From: an uncultured Armatimonadota bacterium
GTDB taxonomy: Bacteria; Armatimonadota; Armatimonadia; Armatimonadales; Armatimonadaceae
DNA length: 17,782 bases
Assembly (NCBI GenBank): GCA_903881535.1
Contig: CAIRTT010000585.1
Location: forward strand, 1 to 17,782
Direction of reading: 5' to 3'
A program made the translations under genes and the position numbers. The notes beneath the pieces were generated by a model, which was not told where the DNA came from, searched no databases, and worked only from the letters and a program-made list of their open reading frames with translations. Below, one piece after another: positions 1-7,894 of this stretch. The first letter of the stretch is position 1, and each line of letters opens with the position of its first letter.

Positions 1-16
1 GATGTGTCAGTTTGAC

Positions 17-1033
17 TTAGAAGCCTTTGTCAGCCAGGAACTTCAAGAGGTCTGCAATACGGTTGGAGTAGCCCCACTCGTTGTCATACCAGCTGATAAC
101 CTTTACGTGCTTACCAAGCGTGATCGTGTCGATTGCGCTAAAGATCGAGCTATGCTCATCACCACGGAGGTCCGTGGAAACAAGTGGCTCTTCCGTGTAG
201 CGAAGAATGCCCTTGAGAGGACCTTCGGAAGCAGCCTTCATCGCGGCGTTGATTTCAGCAACGGATGCTTCATTTTCGAGCATCGCAGTAAAGTCAACCA
301 CAGACACGGTTGGAGTTGGTACGCGGAATGCCATACCAGTGAACTTACCCTTGAGGGCAGGAATCACAAGTCCAACAGCACGTGCTGCACCTGTTGCTGC
401 AGGAACGATGTTCATTGCAGCTGCACGCGCATCACGGAGATCCTTGGTAGCGGTGTCAACGGTGCGCTGTGAGTTTGTGTAGGCATGCACGGTTGTCAAA
501 AGTCCGCTTTCGATGCCCCAGTTTTCGTGGAGAACCTTTGCGACTGGCGCCAAGCCGTTGGTAGTACAGCTTGCGTTCGAGATGACATGATGCACCGCTG
601 GATCATAGACATCATCGTTGACACCGAGAACGATGGTCAAGTCTTCATTCTTGGCTGGAGCCGAGATGATTACCTTCTTTACGGAATCACGACGATGCGC
701 AACCGCCTTGGTTGCATCCGTGAAGAAGCCTGTGGATTCGACAACAATATCGACATCCTCGGATCCCCAGGGAATCGCAGCTGGATCCTTTTCAGCAAAA
801 ACACGAATCTTCTTGCCATTGACGACGAGGTCGTTGCCATCAGCTTCGACAGTGCCTTCGAAAGGGCCGTAGTTTGAATCGTACTTCAGCAAATGCGCAT
901 TGGTTGCAGCATCTGTGAGGTCGTTGAGAGCGACGACTTGTACATCGCCATCGAGACCATACTTGTTAACAATTGCCCTAAAGCTAAGGCGGCCAATCCG
1001 CCCAAAACCGTTGATACCAACACGTACCGGCAT
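17..1033 (-). CDS. gap: Glyceraldehyde-3-phosphate dehydrogenase
   Basis: Cytosolic glycolytic enzyme that oxidises glyceraldehyde-3-phosphate to 1,3-bisphosphoglycerate with NAD. The 338-residue product has the usual family length. It opens with the Rossmann motif VGINGFGRIGR (residues 5-15). An Asp at about 38, in the ALND motif at the end of the second strand, favours NAD over NADP. The catalytic Cys156 lies in SNASCTTNGLAP, the partner His183 in TTVHAYT, and the C-terminal WYDNEWGYSNR motif is intact. The second cysteine often found four residues after the catalytic one is Gly here, a tolerated variation. The ATG is preceded by AGGAA at about 8 bases. The gene has its own promoter and follows a terminator-like hairpin, so it is probably transcribed alone. 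Identity is certain; the cofactor call is inference from one residue. Confidence 0.98.
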   Translation of the reverse strand: MPVRVGINGFGRIGRLSFRAIVNKYGLDGDVQVVALNDLTDAATNAHLLKYDSNYGPFEGTVEADGNDLVVNGKKIRVFAEKDPAAIPWGSEDVDIVVESTGFFTDATKAVAHRRDSVKKVIISAPAKNEDLTIVLGVNDDVYDPAVHHVISNASCTTNGLAPVAKVLHENWGIESGLLTTVHAYTNSQRTVDTATKDLRDARAAAMNIVPAATGAARAVGLVIPALKGKFTGMAFRVPTPTVSVVDFTAMLENEASVAEINAAMKAASEGPLKGILRYTEEPLVSTDLRGDEHSSIFSAIDTITLGKHVKVISWYDNEWGYSNRIADLLKFLADKGF

Positions 1034-1104
1034 TGTAATTTCCTATTCCTTAGTTGATCAGGCGCCTCCGGGACAACATCGGCCAGTCCGCTACCGAAGG
1101 AAAG

Positions 1105-1132
1105 ATTATCCTGATTTGATGCCAACATGCAA
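1105..1132 (-). promoter_or_regulatory. Sigma70-type promoter for gap
   Basis: On the minus strand, TTGCAT (1127-1132) is followed after 16 bases by GATAAT (1105-1110). Transcription would begin near 1098 and give a leader of about 65 nt before gap. The -35 box lies directly beside the downstream edge of the hairpin that ends the previous transcript. Called by eye from box match and spacing. Confidence 0.5.
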
Positions 1133-1133
1133 A

Positions 1134-1157
1134 CACCCGGCGGTAATCCGCCGGGTG
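1134..1157 (-). terminator. GC-rich hairpin after the isomerase gene
   Basis: Perfect 10-base inverted repeat: CACCCGGCGG, a TAAT loop (1144-1147), then CCGCCGGGTG. It starts 26 bases after the isomerase-like gene ends. On the minus strand it is followed by TTTGCATGTT, a poor U-tract, so it could be a weak intrinsic terminator or an mRNA-stabilising 3' hairpin. It isolates the upstream gene pair from gap. Confidence 0.6.
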
Positions 1158-1182
1158 ATGTTACTAAACAGTACCAATCCGT

Positions 1183-1968
1183 TTAGATTTTGCGTCCTGC
1201 GCAGTATCCCCGTGCATAGCCGATGCACTGTCCGACCGCTTCCACAGGTCCACGGCCATTGATTTCATACTCAACGGAGAAGTGACCAGTGAACTTTTGT
1301 TTTGCGAATTCATCGAGGATGGCAGCGATATCGGAAACTCCATCACCGTAAGGTACATCCGTTGCGCCTGGACCAAACTTGTTCAAGTCCTTGAGGTGAC
1401 TTCCGAGCAAACGGCCCTTGAGGATACGCATCGCATCAACAGGTTTGATATTGCTGCGGACCCAGTGGCCGGTGTCAGCACACGCACCAAGGAGTGGGCT
1501 TCGTCCTTGTACCAACGACAAGACGTACTTTGGATCCCAGTACTTGTAGTTTGGATTGGCTGGGCTTCCAGGGTGGTTGTGAATTGCAACCTTGATGTTA
1601 TATTCGACAGCCAACTTTTCAATGAGGTCCATTGCGGTGGCATCTGGTTCGGTGGTGATTGTTTCGGCTCCGAGTGCCTTGACAAATTCGAAGAGCTTAC
1701 GGTTGTCGGCTTCGACTTTACCAAGACCCGCGACGCCGAACGCCACTGGGCGAACACCATTTGCCGAACAGGCATCCTGGACAGCCTTGATGACGCTCTT
1801 TGGAGAGTTTTGATCTAAAGCGCCCTGGAGGTTTCCACCGAGGCGTTGTCCTGGGTAGAACTCGATGACCTTAGCGCCACTCTTTGCACAGAGTTCAATC
1901 GCTTCAAAAACAGGGAATTGATTGAAGGTATAGGCCTGGCAGCCCATTTTATCCATAATCGAAGGCAT
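1183..1968 (-). CDS. Sugar phosphate isomerase/epimerase-like TIM barrel protein
   Basis: A 261-residue cytosolic protein of the xylose isomerase-like/AP endonuclease 2 TIM-barrel superfamily. Candidate metal ligands appear in the expected order along the barrel: Glu in TTEPD, a His pair in IHNHP, Asp and His in ADTGHW, His in GSHLKD, and Glu in SVEYE. Members include hydroxypyruvate isomerase, inosose dehydratase and tagatose epimerases; the sequence alone does not fix the substrate. The ATG at 1968 is chosen because AGGA lies 7 bases upstream. That start overlaps the last 20 bases of the upstream propeller gene, so translation is probably coupled. No signal peptide is seen. Fold confident, reaction unknown. 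Confidence 0.85.
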   Translation of the reverse strand: MPSIMDKMGCQAYTFNQFPVFEAIELCAKSGAKVIEFYPGQRLGGNLQGALDQNSPKSVIKAVQDACSANGVRPVAFGVAGLGKVEADNRKLFEFVKALGAETITTEPDATAMDLIEKLAVEYNIKVAIHNHPGSPANPNYKYWDPKYVLSLVQGRSPLLGACADTGHWVRSNIKPVDAMRILKGRLLGSHLKDLNKFGPGATDVPYGDGVSDIAAILDEFAKQKFTGHFSVEYEINGRGPVEAVGQCIGYARGYCAGRKI

Positions 1969-3049
1969 ATAGTGTTCCTGTAGTAGATGCTATCCACAGC
2001 CGGTCGCCCGTCAGTACCGGCGCAGCATCCAAATTTCCAACACGGGCTCGCCACATTGTCCTGCCACTGCGCAGGTCGAGGCCAAGTACTTCCGCCGGTA
2101 TACCGGCATCCGTATCCTGCACAAATACTACGGCACATCCGTGCTTTACGTCACCTGCTGGAGGAAACATCAACCGTCCAAGACCTGTTCTAACCCATTC
2201 AAGGCGTCCCGTTTCCCGATGGATGCACACTACATCCCCCTGCTGTGTCCCAGCGACAAGGCTTAGTCCAGCCGCCGTAAGGCCTGTCCAAGTGGCGGTA
2301 CCAGTAACATCGGGGCCGATGCGCCAGCGAAGTTTCCCAGTTGTGGCATCCAGGCAGCTGATTCCCCCGCCCGTCGCAGCAGCTATTGCAAGCCCCGCTG
2401 TAACGGTAGGCGAAACACAGCCCCGGTCACCTAAATCAACACTCCAGTTCACCAACCCGGATACCGCATCCAAGCGGTAAAGCGTTGACTCACCCGGAAC
2501 GTAAACACCACGCCCAACACTTGTGGCTGCTTGGAAGCCAAAGGTTCCCGATGGGGGTATGAACCGCCATTTGGGGGCAAATTTTCCAGTCACTGCAATG
2601 ATGGAACCAGATTCCAGTGTAACGATCCAGCCATCCTGCGTTGCAACCGGTTGGCCTAACGGTGTGCCACCAAGGTCAGGCGAAGAAAGACGAATTCTCC
2701 CTGTGGCAATGTCATATTCACAGAGATGGCCATCTTTTAAGGATGCCAGAACGCCGGATTGAGTCAGCATCAGACCAGTAATGGTGGAGACCGCCGATAT
2801 GAGCAGTGGTCGGGAATCAGGTCCTTTGTGGACCCCGATTGTATTGCCACTAGCGATTGCAGCAAGCTTTGTCTGGGCTGCGATGCCAGTAATTGGTTTC
2901 CCTGTACGGATGCGAAAGGAGACTACAGGAATTGGAACAGGTCGACGCAGAGTCGGTGGTTGAGAAACAATGGGTTTTGCCGATGTGTCAACACGCGTCC
3001 ACTTACCGCTCTGATCACGCTTCCACTGGGTATCTTGCCTCACCTGCAT
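1949..3049 (-). CDS. PQQ-like beta-propeller repeat protein
   Basis: About 364-366 residues built from beta-propeller blades. At least four tryptophan-docking repeats of the AxDxxTGxxxW kind are visible: LDAVSGLVNW, LDATTGKLRW, HRETGRLEW and LDLRSGRTMW. No cofactor-binding or catalytic residues of the PQQ alcohol dehydrogenases are apparent, so it is likely a binding or scaffold propeller rather than an enzyme. No signal peptide or lipobox is seen at the N-terminus, which is charged, so a cytoplasmic location is inferred. The start is uncertain: the SD AGAAGG lies only 1 base from the ATG at 3049 but 7 bases from the GTG at 3043, so GTG is the better start. The 3' end overlaps the isomerase-like gene, suggesting a shared process. 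Function unknown. Confidence 0.8.
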   Translation of the reverse strand: MQVRQDTQWKRDQSGKWTRVDTSAKPIVSQPPTLRRPVPIPVVSFRIRTGKPITGIAAQTKLAAIASGNTIGVHKGPDSRPLLISAVSTITGLMLTQSGVLASLKDGHLCEYDIATGRIRLSSPDLGGTPLGQPVATQDGWIVTLESGSIIAVTGKFAPKWRFIPPSGTFGFQAATSVGRGVYVPGESTLYRLDAVSGLVNWSVDLGDRGCVSPTVTAGLAIAAATGGGISCLDATTGKLRWRIGPDVTGTATWTGLTAAGLSLVAGTQQGDVVCIHRETGRLEWVRTGLGRLMFPPAGDVKHGCAVVFVQDTDAGIPAEVLGLDLRSGRTMWRARVGNLDAAPVLTGDRLWIASTTGTLYAFDYG

Positions 3050-3117
3050 ACCTTCTATCTACCATGAAGATAATGAATCTGTGATAGCGGATTTAAAGGA
3101 AAGTAGTTGCGATCCGG

Positions 3118-3127
3118 TGTATATAAT
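3118..3127 (+). promoter_or_regulatory. Probable -10 region of the pseudopilin promoter
   Basis: Consensus TATAAT at 3122-3127 with a TG two bases upstream, 48 bases before the pseudopilin start. No good -35 hexamer is visible at 16-18 bases, so it may depend on an extended -10-like contact or an activator. The rest of the 3050-3175 interval holds no gene; it separates the divergent propeller gene from the pilin. Confidence 0.45.
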
Positions 3128-3175
3128 CTGTGCGTTCGGGCATCCTGATTCCGATTGCATCTTCGGAGGTTTAAT

Positions 3176-3961
3176 TTGAATACTCGTAAATCCCCGGCAG
3201 CCTTCACTCTGATTGAACTGTTGGTAGTAATTGCCATCATTGCGATTTTGGCCGCCATCCTCTTCCCAGTGTTTGCACGTGCCCGTGAGCAGGCTCGCAA
3301 GACGACCTGTCTTAGCAACCTTAAGCAGATTGGTCTTGGAACATTGATGTATGTTCAAGACTACGATGAAATCTTCCCTTGGTTAATGCAAGATGGGCGT
3401 AACAACAACGACGCGACCGGATTGTCCCAGGGTATGTCTGCGGGACCTCCAAACCTGAATGGAACCCGTGGCCTCTTCATGGAAGCTGCACTCCAGCCAT
3501 ATGTTAAGAACTACGGTGTGTTTGCGTGTCCTACATTGCAAGCAGACAAAGTTGTTACCGATGCATCTGGTCCACTTAATGCTTTTGGCTCCTACGGTTA
3601 CGGCTACGGTGGTATTGGTGCCGCTGTTTCCCCACGTATGACCCCCCTCGAGCTGTTCGTGCGCCTCCTAGGTCCACTGCTTGGCTCCCCGTACAACACG
3701 GGCAACCCACAGGACTACTACATTGCTGGACAGTCGTCGGCAGCCATTGGCCGCCCAACAGAGTCCATCATCGCGTTCTGTAACTCCTACGGTGCGCACG
3801 CTGGTGTAACCGACGCAGCTGTTGTTCCACGCGCCTTTGGCGGAACGGGCCAAGAGCTCCCCGGTGCAACGCTTGCAGTTCATGCTGATGGACATGCGAA
3901 GTTCAAGCAAGCCAAGTTCCTTGAGCTTGTTCGCTTCGTAATGCCTCCGATGAATCAGTAG
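3176..3961 (+). CDS. Type II secretion/type IV pilus-like pseudopilin (prepilin N-methylation protein)
   Basis: A 261-residue secreted or surface protein with a class III prepilin leader. The leader MNTRKSPAA is followed by FTLIELLVVIAII, with Glu at mature position 5 and a hydrophobic helix ending in LFPVFARARE. Cleavage is predicted after Ala9, so Ala replaces the usual Gly at -1. After the helix come CLSNLKQIGLG and a YVQDYDE-like segment typical of the DUF1559/Armatimonadota pilin-like family. The C-terminus has the DG of the H-X9-DG motif (HADGHAKF), but the residue ten before the Asp is Leu, not His. The start is TTG at 3176 because CGGAGG (3164-3169) lies 6 bases upstream; an earlier in-frame TTG at 3155 would include that SD. 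It is followed after 7 bases by a small membrane protein. Role in pilus, secretion or surface layer is inferred only from family. Confidence 0.9.
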   Translation: MNTRKSPAAFTLIELLVVIAIIAILAAILFPVFARAREQARKTTCLSNLKQIGLGTLMYVQDYDEIFPWLMQDGRNNNDATGLSQGMSAGPPNLNGTRGLFMEAALQPYVKNYGVFACPTLQADKVVTDASGPLNAFGSYGYGYGGIGAAVSPRMTPLELFVRLLGPLLGSPYNTGNPQDYYIAGQSSAAIGRPTESIIAFCNSYGAHAGVTDAAVVPRAFGGTGQELPGATLAVHADGHAKFKQAKFLELVRFVMPPMNQ

Positions 3962-3968
3962 GTACGAA

Positions 3969-4190
3969 ATGAAGCAGGCAGTCAACCCCATGGTTGTGAT
4001 TGCGATTATTGCAGCAGTGGTAATCGGAGCCGGAATATTCTTCTGGCGCGGTACCGCTGGGCGAACCGCGACACAGGGCCGGATGAAAACGGATTTGGAC
4101 ACATCGATGATGGAGAAGAACCCGGCAGAATTTCAGAAGGAGCTGAACGCTCTGATAGAGCGTGATAAAGCATCCCGCAAGGGCAACTAA
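3969..4190 (+). CDS. Small single-pass membrane protein cotranscribed with the pseudopilin
   Basis: A 73-residue protein I do not recognise. It has one hydrophobic helix near residues 8-27 (MVVIAIIAAVVIGAGIFFW), then a charged tail with KTDLDTS and KNPAEFQKELNALIERDKAS, predicted helical. The ATG begins 7 bases after the pilin stop, with AGGT 5 bases upstream. A terminator follows at once, so the two genes form a closed two-gene transcript. It lacks a prepilin peptidase motif (no leader followed by FTLIE), so it is not a second pilin. It could be an assembly or anchoring partner of the pilin; that is inference from position only. Confidence 0.8.
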   Translation: MKQAVNPMVVIAIIAAVVIGAGIFFWRGTAGRTATQGRMKTDLDTSMMEKNPAEFQKELNALIERDKASRKGN

Positions 4191-4193
4191 ACG

Positions 4194-4231
4194 AAACACC
4201 CCTGCAGCTGACGCTGCAGGGGTGTTTTTTT
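4194..4231 (+). terminator. Intrinsic terminator of the pseudopilin operon
   Basis: A perfect 13-base stem (4196-4208 with 4213-4225, arms ACACCCCTGCAGC and GCTGCAGGGGTGT), a TGAC loop, and a run of seven T (4225-4231). It starts 4 bases after the small membrane gene. The M28 peptidase gene ends at 4248 on the other strand, so the hairpin may also stop that transcript, though its minus-strand tail (TTTCGTT) is poorer. Confidence 0.95.
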
Positions 4232-4247
4232 GCCTCTTCAATACCAC

Positions 4248-6533
4248 TTAGTTTAATAACATCCCAAAGGTATAAATCCGGACATCCGTTTTGATGCCGA
4301 TTCCCCCACGGACATTCACCGGTGCAGGGAGCCACCCTGCCCGCCGAGTCCCAGCCTCCTTCGGCAAGCCATCGTGAACATAATGCACCCGCAGCGAGAC
4401 CGCTCCCGCGGTTAGTTTACGGATATAAATACGCTGTCTCGCTGGAACGATAACACGGCAAAATTCGCCATCAATCACATCCACACCATTCACACTGATG
4501 GCCATTGGCCCATCCGATGACAAATAAACCTCTCGACAGCCATCCGGTACAACCAGCGTCCAGACATCGTCCTTTCGGACAACATCACCGATTTCACCAG
4601 AACCTACAGGCGCTGTATTACTCGCAAGAACCTGAAAACCCCAATCCGGAACGTACTTACGGCCATCCTGACGTGTTGGGCTAAGCGATACGGAGCTTCC
4701 CTCAAAGCCTTTTAGCGTCGTATCCGTGGAGAGCCAAACCGCCTTGCCGAGATCGGTATCTGACCAGTACGCAAGACCCGATGTCTGTTCACCCGCTGGC
4801 ATGGCCTTGGGGAAGGCGAAGAGAGCCACGATGCACACCGCCGCACACACTCCACCGATGCCTTCAAACAGGCCACGGCACGCCCGTGCAAGAGGAGCCA
4901 GGGTTGCGGCGAGCAAAACCGTGATGACGCTAAGCTCTGGTAGAAGCCCTGGCCCCATCAAGAAGTACAATCCGACCAGCAAGGACATCCAAATGACCGG
5001 AACCGCACACATGAACAATCCTGCGAGGAGCGGAATGCGCCAGAGTAAAACTGCTAGAACCAGCGCGATGACTGGGATTACAGTGATATACGCAGCACCA
5101 GGCATATAAATGGCTGCTGCAACGCACAGCAACAACCAATAAAATGCAATACCAAGGGTTCCAGATCGTCCTACCGGCGTTGTAGATAACCATCTGAACG
5201 CTGCAAGTGATAACGAAAAGACGCTAAGTAACACGCCTCCTGCAATCCACATCCCAGCGTAGGGCATCCCCCAGGGTGGCTTTAACCCTGAAAAGGCCAA
5301 AAACGGAACAGCAGCCTTCACTCCAAAGTACAAACCTATGGCAAGAACAGGAAATCCCAGCCCGCTAACAAGCCAACCGCGAAGCTTCAAGCCATCCCCT
5401 AAGCACAATAACGCTGCCAGTACAAAGAGAACCCCACAAACCCCAACCACCGGCCACACATACGTCTGCGGAATCACCAGCATGTAACGGCCGCAGATGT
5501 CGAAGTACACGGCATCCCCGCCATCGGCAGCCAATACTTTACTTAGAGGTGAACTCCCAAGCCTTTGGAGCAACGGCAGAAGATATTCGCCATAGTGCTG
5601 CAGACTAGTGAGGCTTAGATTTGCCGGTGTATCTCTTGCCGTGTGGTAACTCTGCCAGCTCGCCACCATCGCAAGGTTGAGGAAGTTCCACCCCGATGCC
5701 TTGGCAACGGTCATATCGGTGTCGTTCGGGAGGCGTTTGTAGAGGTTGTACATCAGGGATGATGCCGCAGGATACGCCGTGGCCTGACTCAGATGTTCCA
5801 CAAGACGGCGGTTCGCAGCTCCCGTTTCAAACATAAAGACCGGGCCACTGCCGCCGCGGGCTTCAAGGTTGATGATCACGCCCTTACCGAGCTTCTTGCC
5901 TTCCTCGGATGCAAACCACGCTTTAGCGCCAAGCAACCCAAGCTCCTCAGCATCTGTGATAACGACATAGACATCATTTACGAGACGCTGCGAACCAAGA
6001 GCTCTCAGTGCCTCGAGAATCGCAGCCACGCCCGCTGCGTCATCCCCGGCGCCCGGTCCCGTTGGAACGGAGTCGTAGTGCGCCATCAAGACAAGCGGCG
6101 GTCCGGGCTTTAGAGATGTTCCTTTACGATATCCTACGATATTGGTGACATTTGCAAGCGTAAACCCACGCTTTGACTTGGATGTCGCCACTGCTTCCTG
6201 TTCATGAACATCAAGTTTTAGTGCACGCAGCTGCTCAACGATATACGCACGAACACGGGCATGCTCAGCCGTTCCCGGTGGATGAGGAGCACGTGCAATC
6301 GCTTGGACATGTTTGTGGGCGCGGACAGCGGAAAAGTATTCGGTGGGAGCAGATAAATCCCGTGCAGTTGGCCCCCAAAACACTGCTAGACCCGCTGAAA
6401 TAGAGCCAAGCGCTACGATTAGCGTCGTAAGGATTGCGAGCAACGGTGATGGCAAGGTGCCATCATCCGCCTTGCCTTTTGTGGATGCGGACGTGCGCCG
6501 CGGCTCATCACCAGTCGATTTTCGCTTTGCCAT
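4248..6533 (-). CDS. M28-family membrane metallopeptidase with about nine transmembrane helices
   Basis: A large membrane zinc peptidase of 761 residues. A basic N-terminus is followed by one helix (LLAILTTLIVALGSISAGLAV), then an M28 aminopeptidase domain. Its ligand motifs are LMAHYDS, GAGDDAAG, ITDAEELGLLGA, INLEARG and YHTARDTP. About eight further helices follow, then a soluble C-terminal beta-rich domain of about 140 residues. This order matches the yeast vacuolar protease Pff1 and its bacterial relatives. The LPNDTDMTV and WNFLNLAM segments are typical of that group. Substrate unknown; probably peptide turnover outside the cytoplasm. The start is uncertain: GGGAA is 10 bases before the ATG at 6533 and 7 bases before a GTG at 6536, while a more upstream GTG at 6560 has no SD. 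It is divergent from the C39-like peptidase gene. Confidence 0.92.
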   Translation of the reverse strand: MAKRKSTGDEPRRTSASTKGKADDGTLPSPLLAILTTLIVALGSISAGLAVFWGPTARDLSAPTEYFSAVRAHKHVQAIARAPHPPGTAEHARVRAYIVEQLRALKLDVHEQEAVATSKSKRGFTLANVTNIVGYRKGTSLKPGPPLVLMAHYDSVPTGPGAGDDAAGVAAILEALRALGSQRLVNDVYVVITDAEELGLLGAKAWFASEEGKKLGKGVIINLEARGGSGPVFMFETGAANRRLVEHLSQATAYPAASSLMYNLYKRLPNDTDMTVAKASGWNFLNLAMVASWQSYHTARDTPANLSLTSLQHYGEYLLPLLQRLGSSPLSKVLAADGGDAVYFDICGRYMLVIPQTYVWPVVGVCGVLFVLAALLCLGDGLKLRGWLVSGLGFPVLAIGLYFGVKAAVPFLAFSGLKPPWGMPYAGMWIAGGVLLSVFSLSLAAFRWLSTTPVGRSGTLGIAFYWLLLCVAAAIYMPGAAYITVIPVIALVLAVLLWRIPLLAGLFMCAVPVIWMSLLVGLYFLMGPGLLPELSVITVLLAATLAPLARACRGLFEGIGGVCAAVCIVALFAFPKAMPAGEQTSGLAYWSDTDLGKAVWLSTDTTLKGFEGSSVSLSPTRQDGRKYVPDWGFQVLASNTAPVGSGEIGDVVRKDDVWTLVVPDGCREVYLSSDGPMAISVNGVDVIDGEFCRVIVPARQRIYIRKLTAGAVSLRVHYVHDGLPKEAGTRRAGWLPAPVNVRGGIGIKTDVRIYTFGMLLN

Positions 6534-6637
6534 CACATCACTATTCCCGCATATCGCCACATTTGACTCGATATCGACAAATATTTAGCCCGACACCTGC
6601 ATCGAATATACCAAGCAGCATCAGAGATTACGTGTCT

Positions 6638-6665
6638 TGTATAAACATAATCGCACATCTGGCAA
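6638..6665 (-). promoter_or_regulatory. Candidate promoter for the M28 peptidase gene
   Basis: On the minus strand, TTGCCA (6660-6665) is followed after 16 bases by TATACA (6638-6643). A second option nearby is the extended -10 TGGTATATT at 6605-6613. Both lie in the divergent interval between the two peptidase genes. No equally good plus-strand promoter was found for the C39-like gene. Confidence 0.4.
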
Positions 6666-6709
6666 CAATATGAACGTGTTACGTCCTTACGGGTGAATTG
6701 AGGCTAGAA

Positions 6710-7819
6710 TTGCGCATGCCTGTCCACATAAGTGCGCACTTCCAAGAAGTGACCATCAGTGCTCCAGCCTTCCGGATGATCATTCGTGATGTTTCGCGGC
6801 AGTGGCGGGTTCCTGCTGAACTTGTATCTGCGATGTTAGCGATGCCACCTACTGAATTGCAGACAGGTTCCGAAAACCAATCTGTACAAGATGTCGCAAA
6901 GCGTCTGGCGATTGCATGGAACCGGGCACCGATTATCGGAAATGGCAACCTCGAGGATGGAATAGGCATATTCGAGTCTTGGTACTTTGCTGTTGGTCGT
7001 GCAGGGACCGGTAAAGATGGCCCTTCAGCAAACATATACGCAGACAAGGTTCTTGGCATTCTCGCGGCAGGAAATCATCCGCTCCAAGTTAAGATCAACG
7101 TTACGCGAATACGTCCTGACCAGCTGACGTGGGGACGCAATGTCTATGGTCCTCCGGCCCCATGGCACTTCACAGGTATTCAGCGACGCTCCAAGGGTAA
7201 GGCTGTCGTTGATATTCAGCTTCCAATGATGCAGCAGGTCTGGGATGCACCAGATGGATTCGATGGCAGTGGTTCCTGTGGCCCCGTTTCGATTCTGATG
7301 CTCCTTGCGGGCCTTGGAAAGATCACCGAAGAGCCAGTCACAGTTACGGAAAGCTATCCGCACACAAGTCTCTATGGTGGCCTGCTTCAGTCAGTCGATG
7401 ACCGCATCACCGAGCCAAATCTTGGAACTGTTCACTACAAAATGCTCAAGTTCATCAGGGCGTACTTTCCAACTGCGAGCATGGTCTACGGAACGAAAGT
7501 AACGAAGGACCGTGTCATTGCCGAGCTAAAAGCCGGACGACCGGTACTTTTAGGGACGCGTGTTACAGCCGCGGGACATTTGATGACCGTGCGTGGCTAT
7601 ACCGATGATGGTCGCATTATCGTCAATGACCCTGCGGGAGATCAGACGCGGGCTGCGCGTGTAGGTCGTCCAGATGGCAGCTTTAGTCCTACAGGCAACC
7701 GTTATTGGAATGGAGGTGGTGCAGGTGCACAGTATGACTGGGAAACACTGAATGTCCGCTGGGCGCTGTTTATTAGTCCCCGCGTCCCGGATGCGGATGA
7801 ACCGGAAGATAAACCTTGA
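6710..7819 (+). CDS. C39-like cysteine peptidase
   Basis: About 369 residues. The C-terminal half is a papain-like Peptidase_C39_2 domain: IQLPMMQQ leads to the nucleophile in GSGSCGPVSI (Cys about 190), the catalytic His is in AAGHLMTVRGY (about 290), and the Asp in IIVNDPAG (about 307). These domains cleave peptides or act as peptidoglycan-peptide or leader hydrolases. The first 155 residues are unassigned; SRQWRVPAELVSAMLAM and DGIGIFESWYFAVGRAG faintly recall a transglycosylase-like helical domain, but the Glu pattern is not convincing. No signal peptide, membrane helix or ABC transporter domain is seen, so it is not a bacteriocin exporter. TTG at 6710 is preferred because GAGG (6700-6703) lies 6 bases upstream; TTG at 6698 and ATG at 6716 are alternatives. 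Confidence 0.8.
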   Translation: MRMPVHISAHFQEVTISAPAFRMIIRDVSRQWRVPAELVSAMLAMPPTELQTGSENQSVQDVAKRLAIAWNRAPIIGNGNLEDGIGIFESWYFAVGRAGTGKDGPSANIYADKVLGILAAGNHPLQVKINVTRIRPDQLTWGRNVYGPPAPWHFTGIQRRSKGKAVVDIQLPMMQQVWDAPDGFDGSGSCGPVSILMLLAGLGKITEEPVTVTESYPHTSLYGGLLQSVDDRITEPNLGTVHYKMLKFIRAYFPTASMVYGTKVTKDRVIAELKAGRPVLLGTRVTAAGHLMTVRGYTDDGRIIVNDPAGDQTRAARVGRPDGSFSPTGNRYWNGGGAGAQYDWETLNVRWALFISPRVPDADEPEDKP

Positions 7820-7835
7820 ATATCGCGTCATTTCC

Positions 7836-7864
7836 TTGACAATGGATGGCTGGAGCGATATCTT
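7836..7864 (+). promoter_or_regulatory. Strong sigma70 promoter of tRNA-Leu
   Basis: Consensus TTGACA (7836-7841), a 17-base spacer and TATCTT (7859-7864). Transcription would begin near 7871, about 24 bases before the tRNA. It lies just after the C39-like gene stop, so the tRNA is independently expressed. Confidence 0.75.
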
Positions 7865-7866
7865 CA

Positions 7867-7890
7867 GGGGGCGGATTTTGGTCCGCACCC
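7867..7890 (+). other. Hairpin in the tRNA-Leu 5' leader
   Basis: GGG and GCGGA (7867-7869, 7871-7875) can pair with TCCGC and CCC (7882-7886, 7888-7890) across a TTTTGG loop, with one G-A mismatch. It ends 4 bases before the mature tRNA, where RNase P would cut. It may aid 5' processing; that role is inference. Confidence 0.35.
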
Positions 7891-7894
7891 ACCT

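Noticed and set aside
485..877. Plus-strand open frame inside gap
   Set aside because: It is a shadow of gap, which is fully supported by conserved motifs; no SD and no recognisable protein.
6698..7819. Bacteriocin-processing ABC transporter, because of the C39-like domain
   Set aside because: There are no membrane helices or ATP-binding motifs, and no precursor peptide gene nearby.
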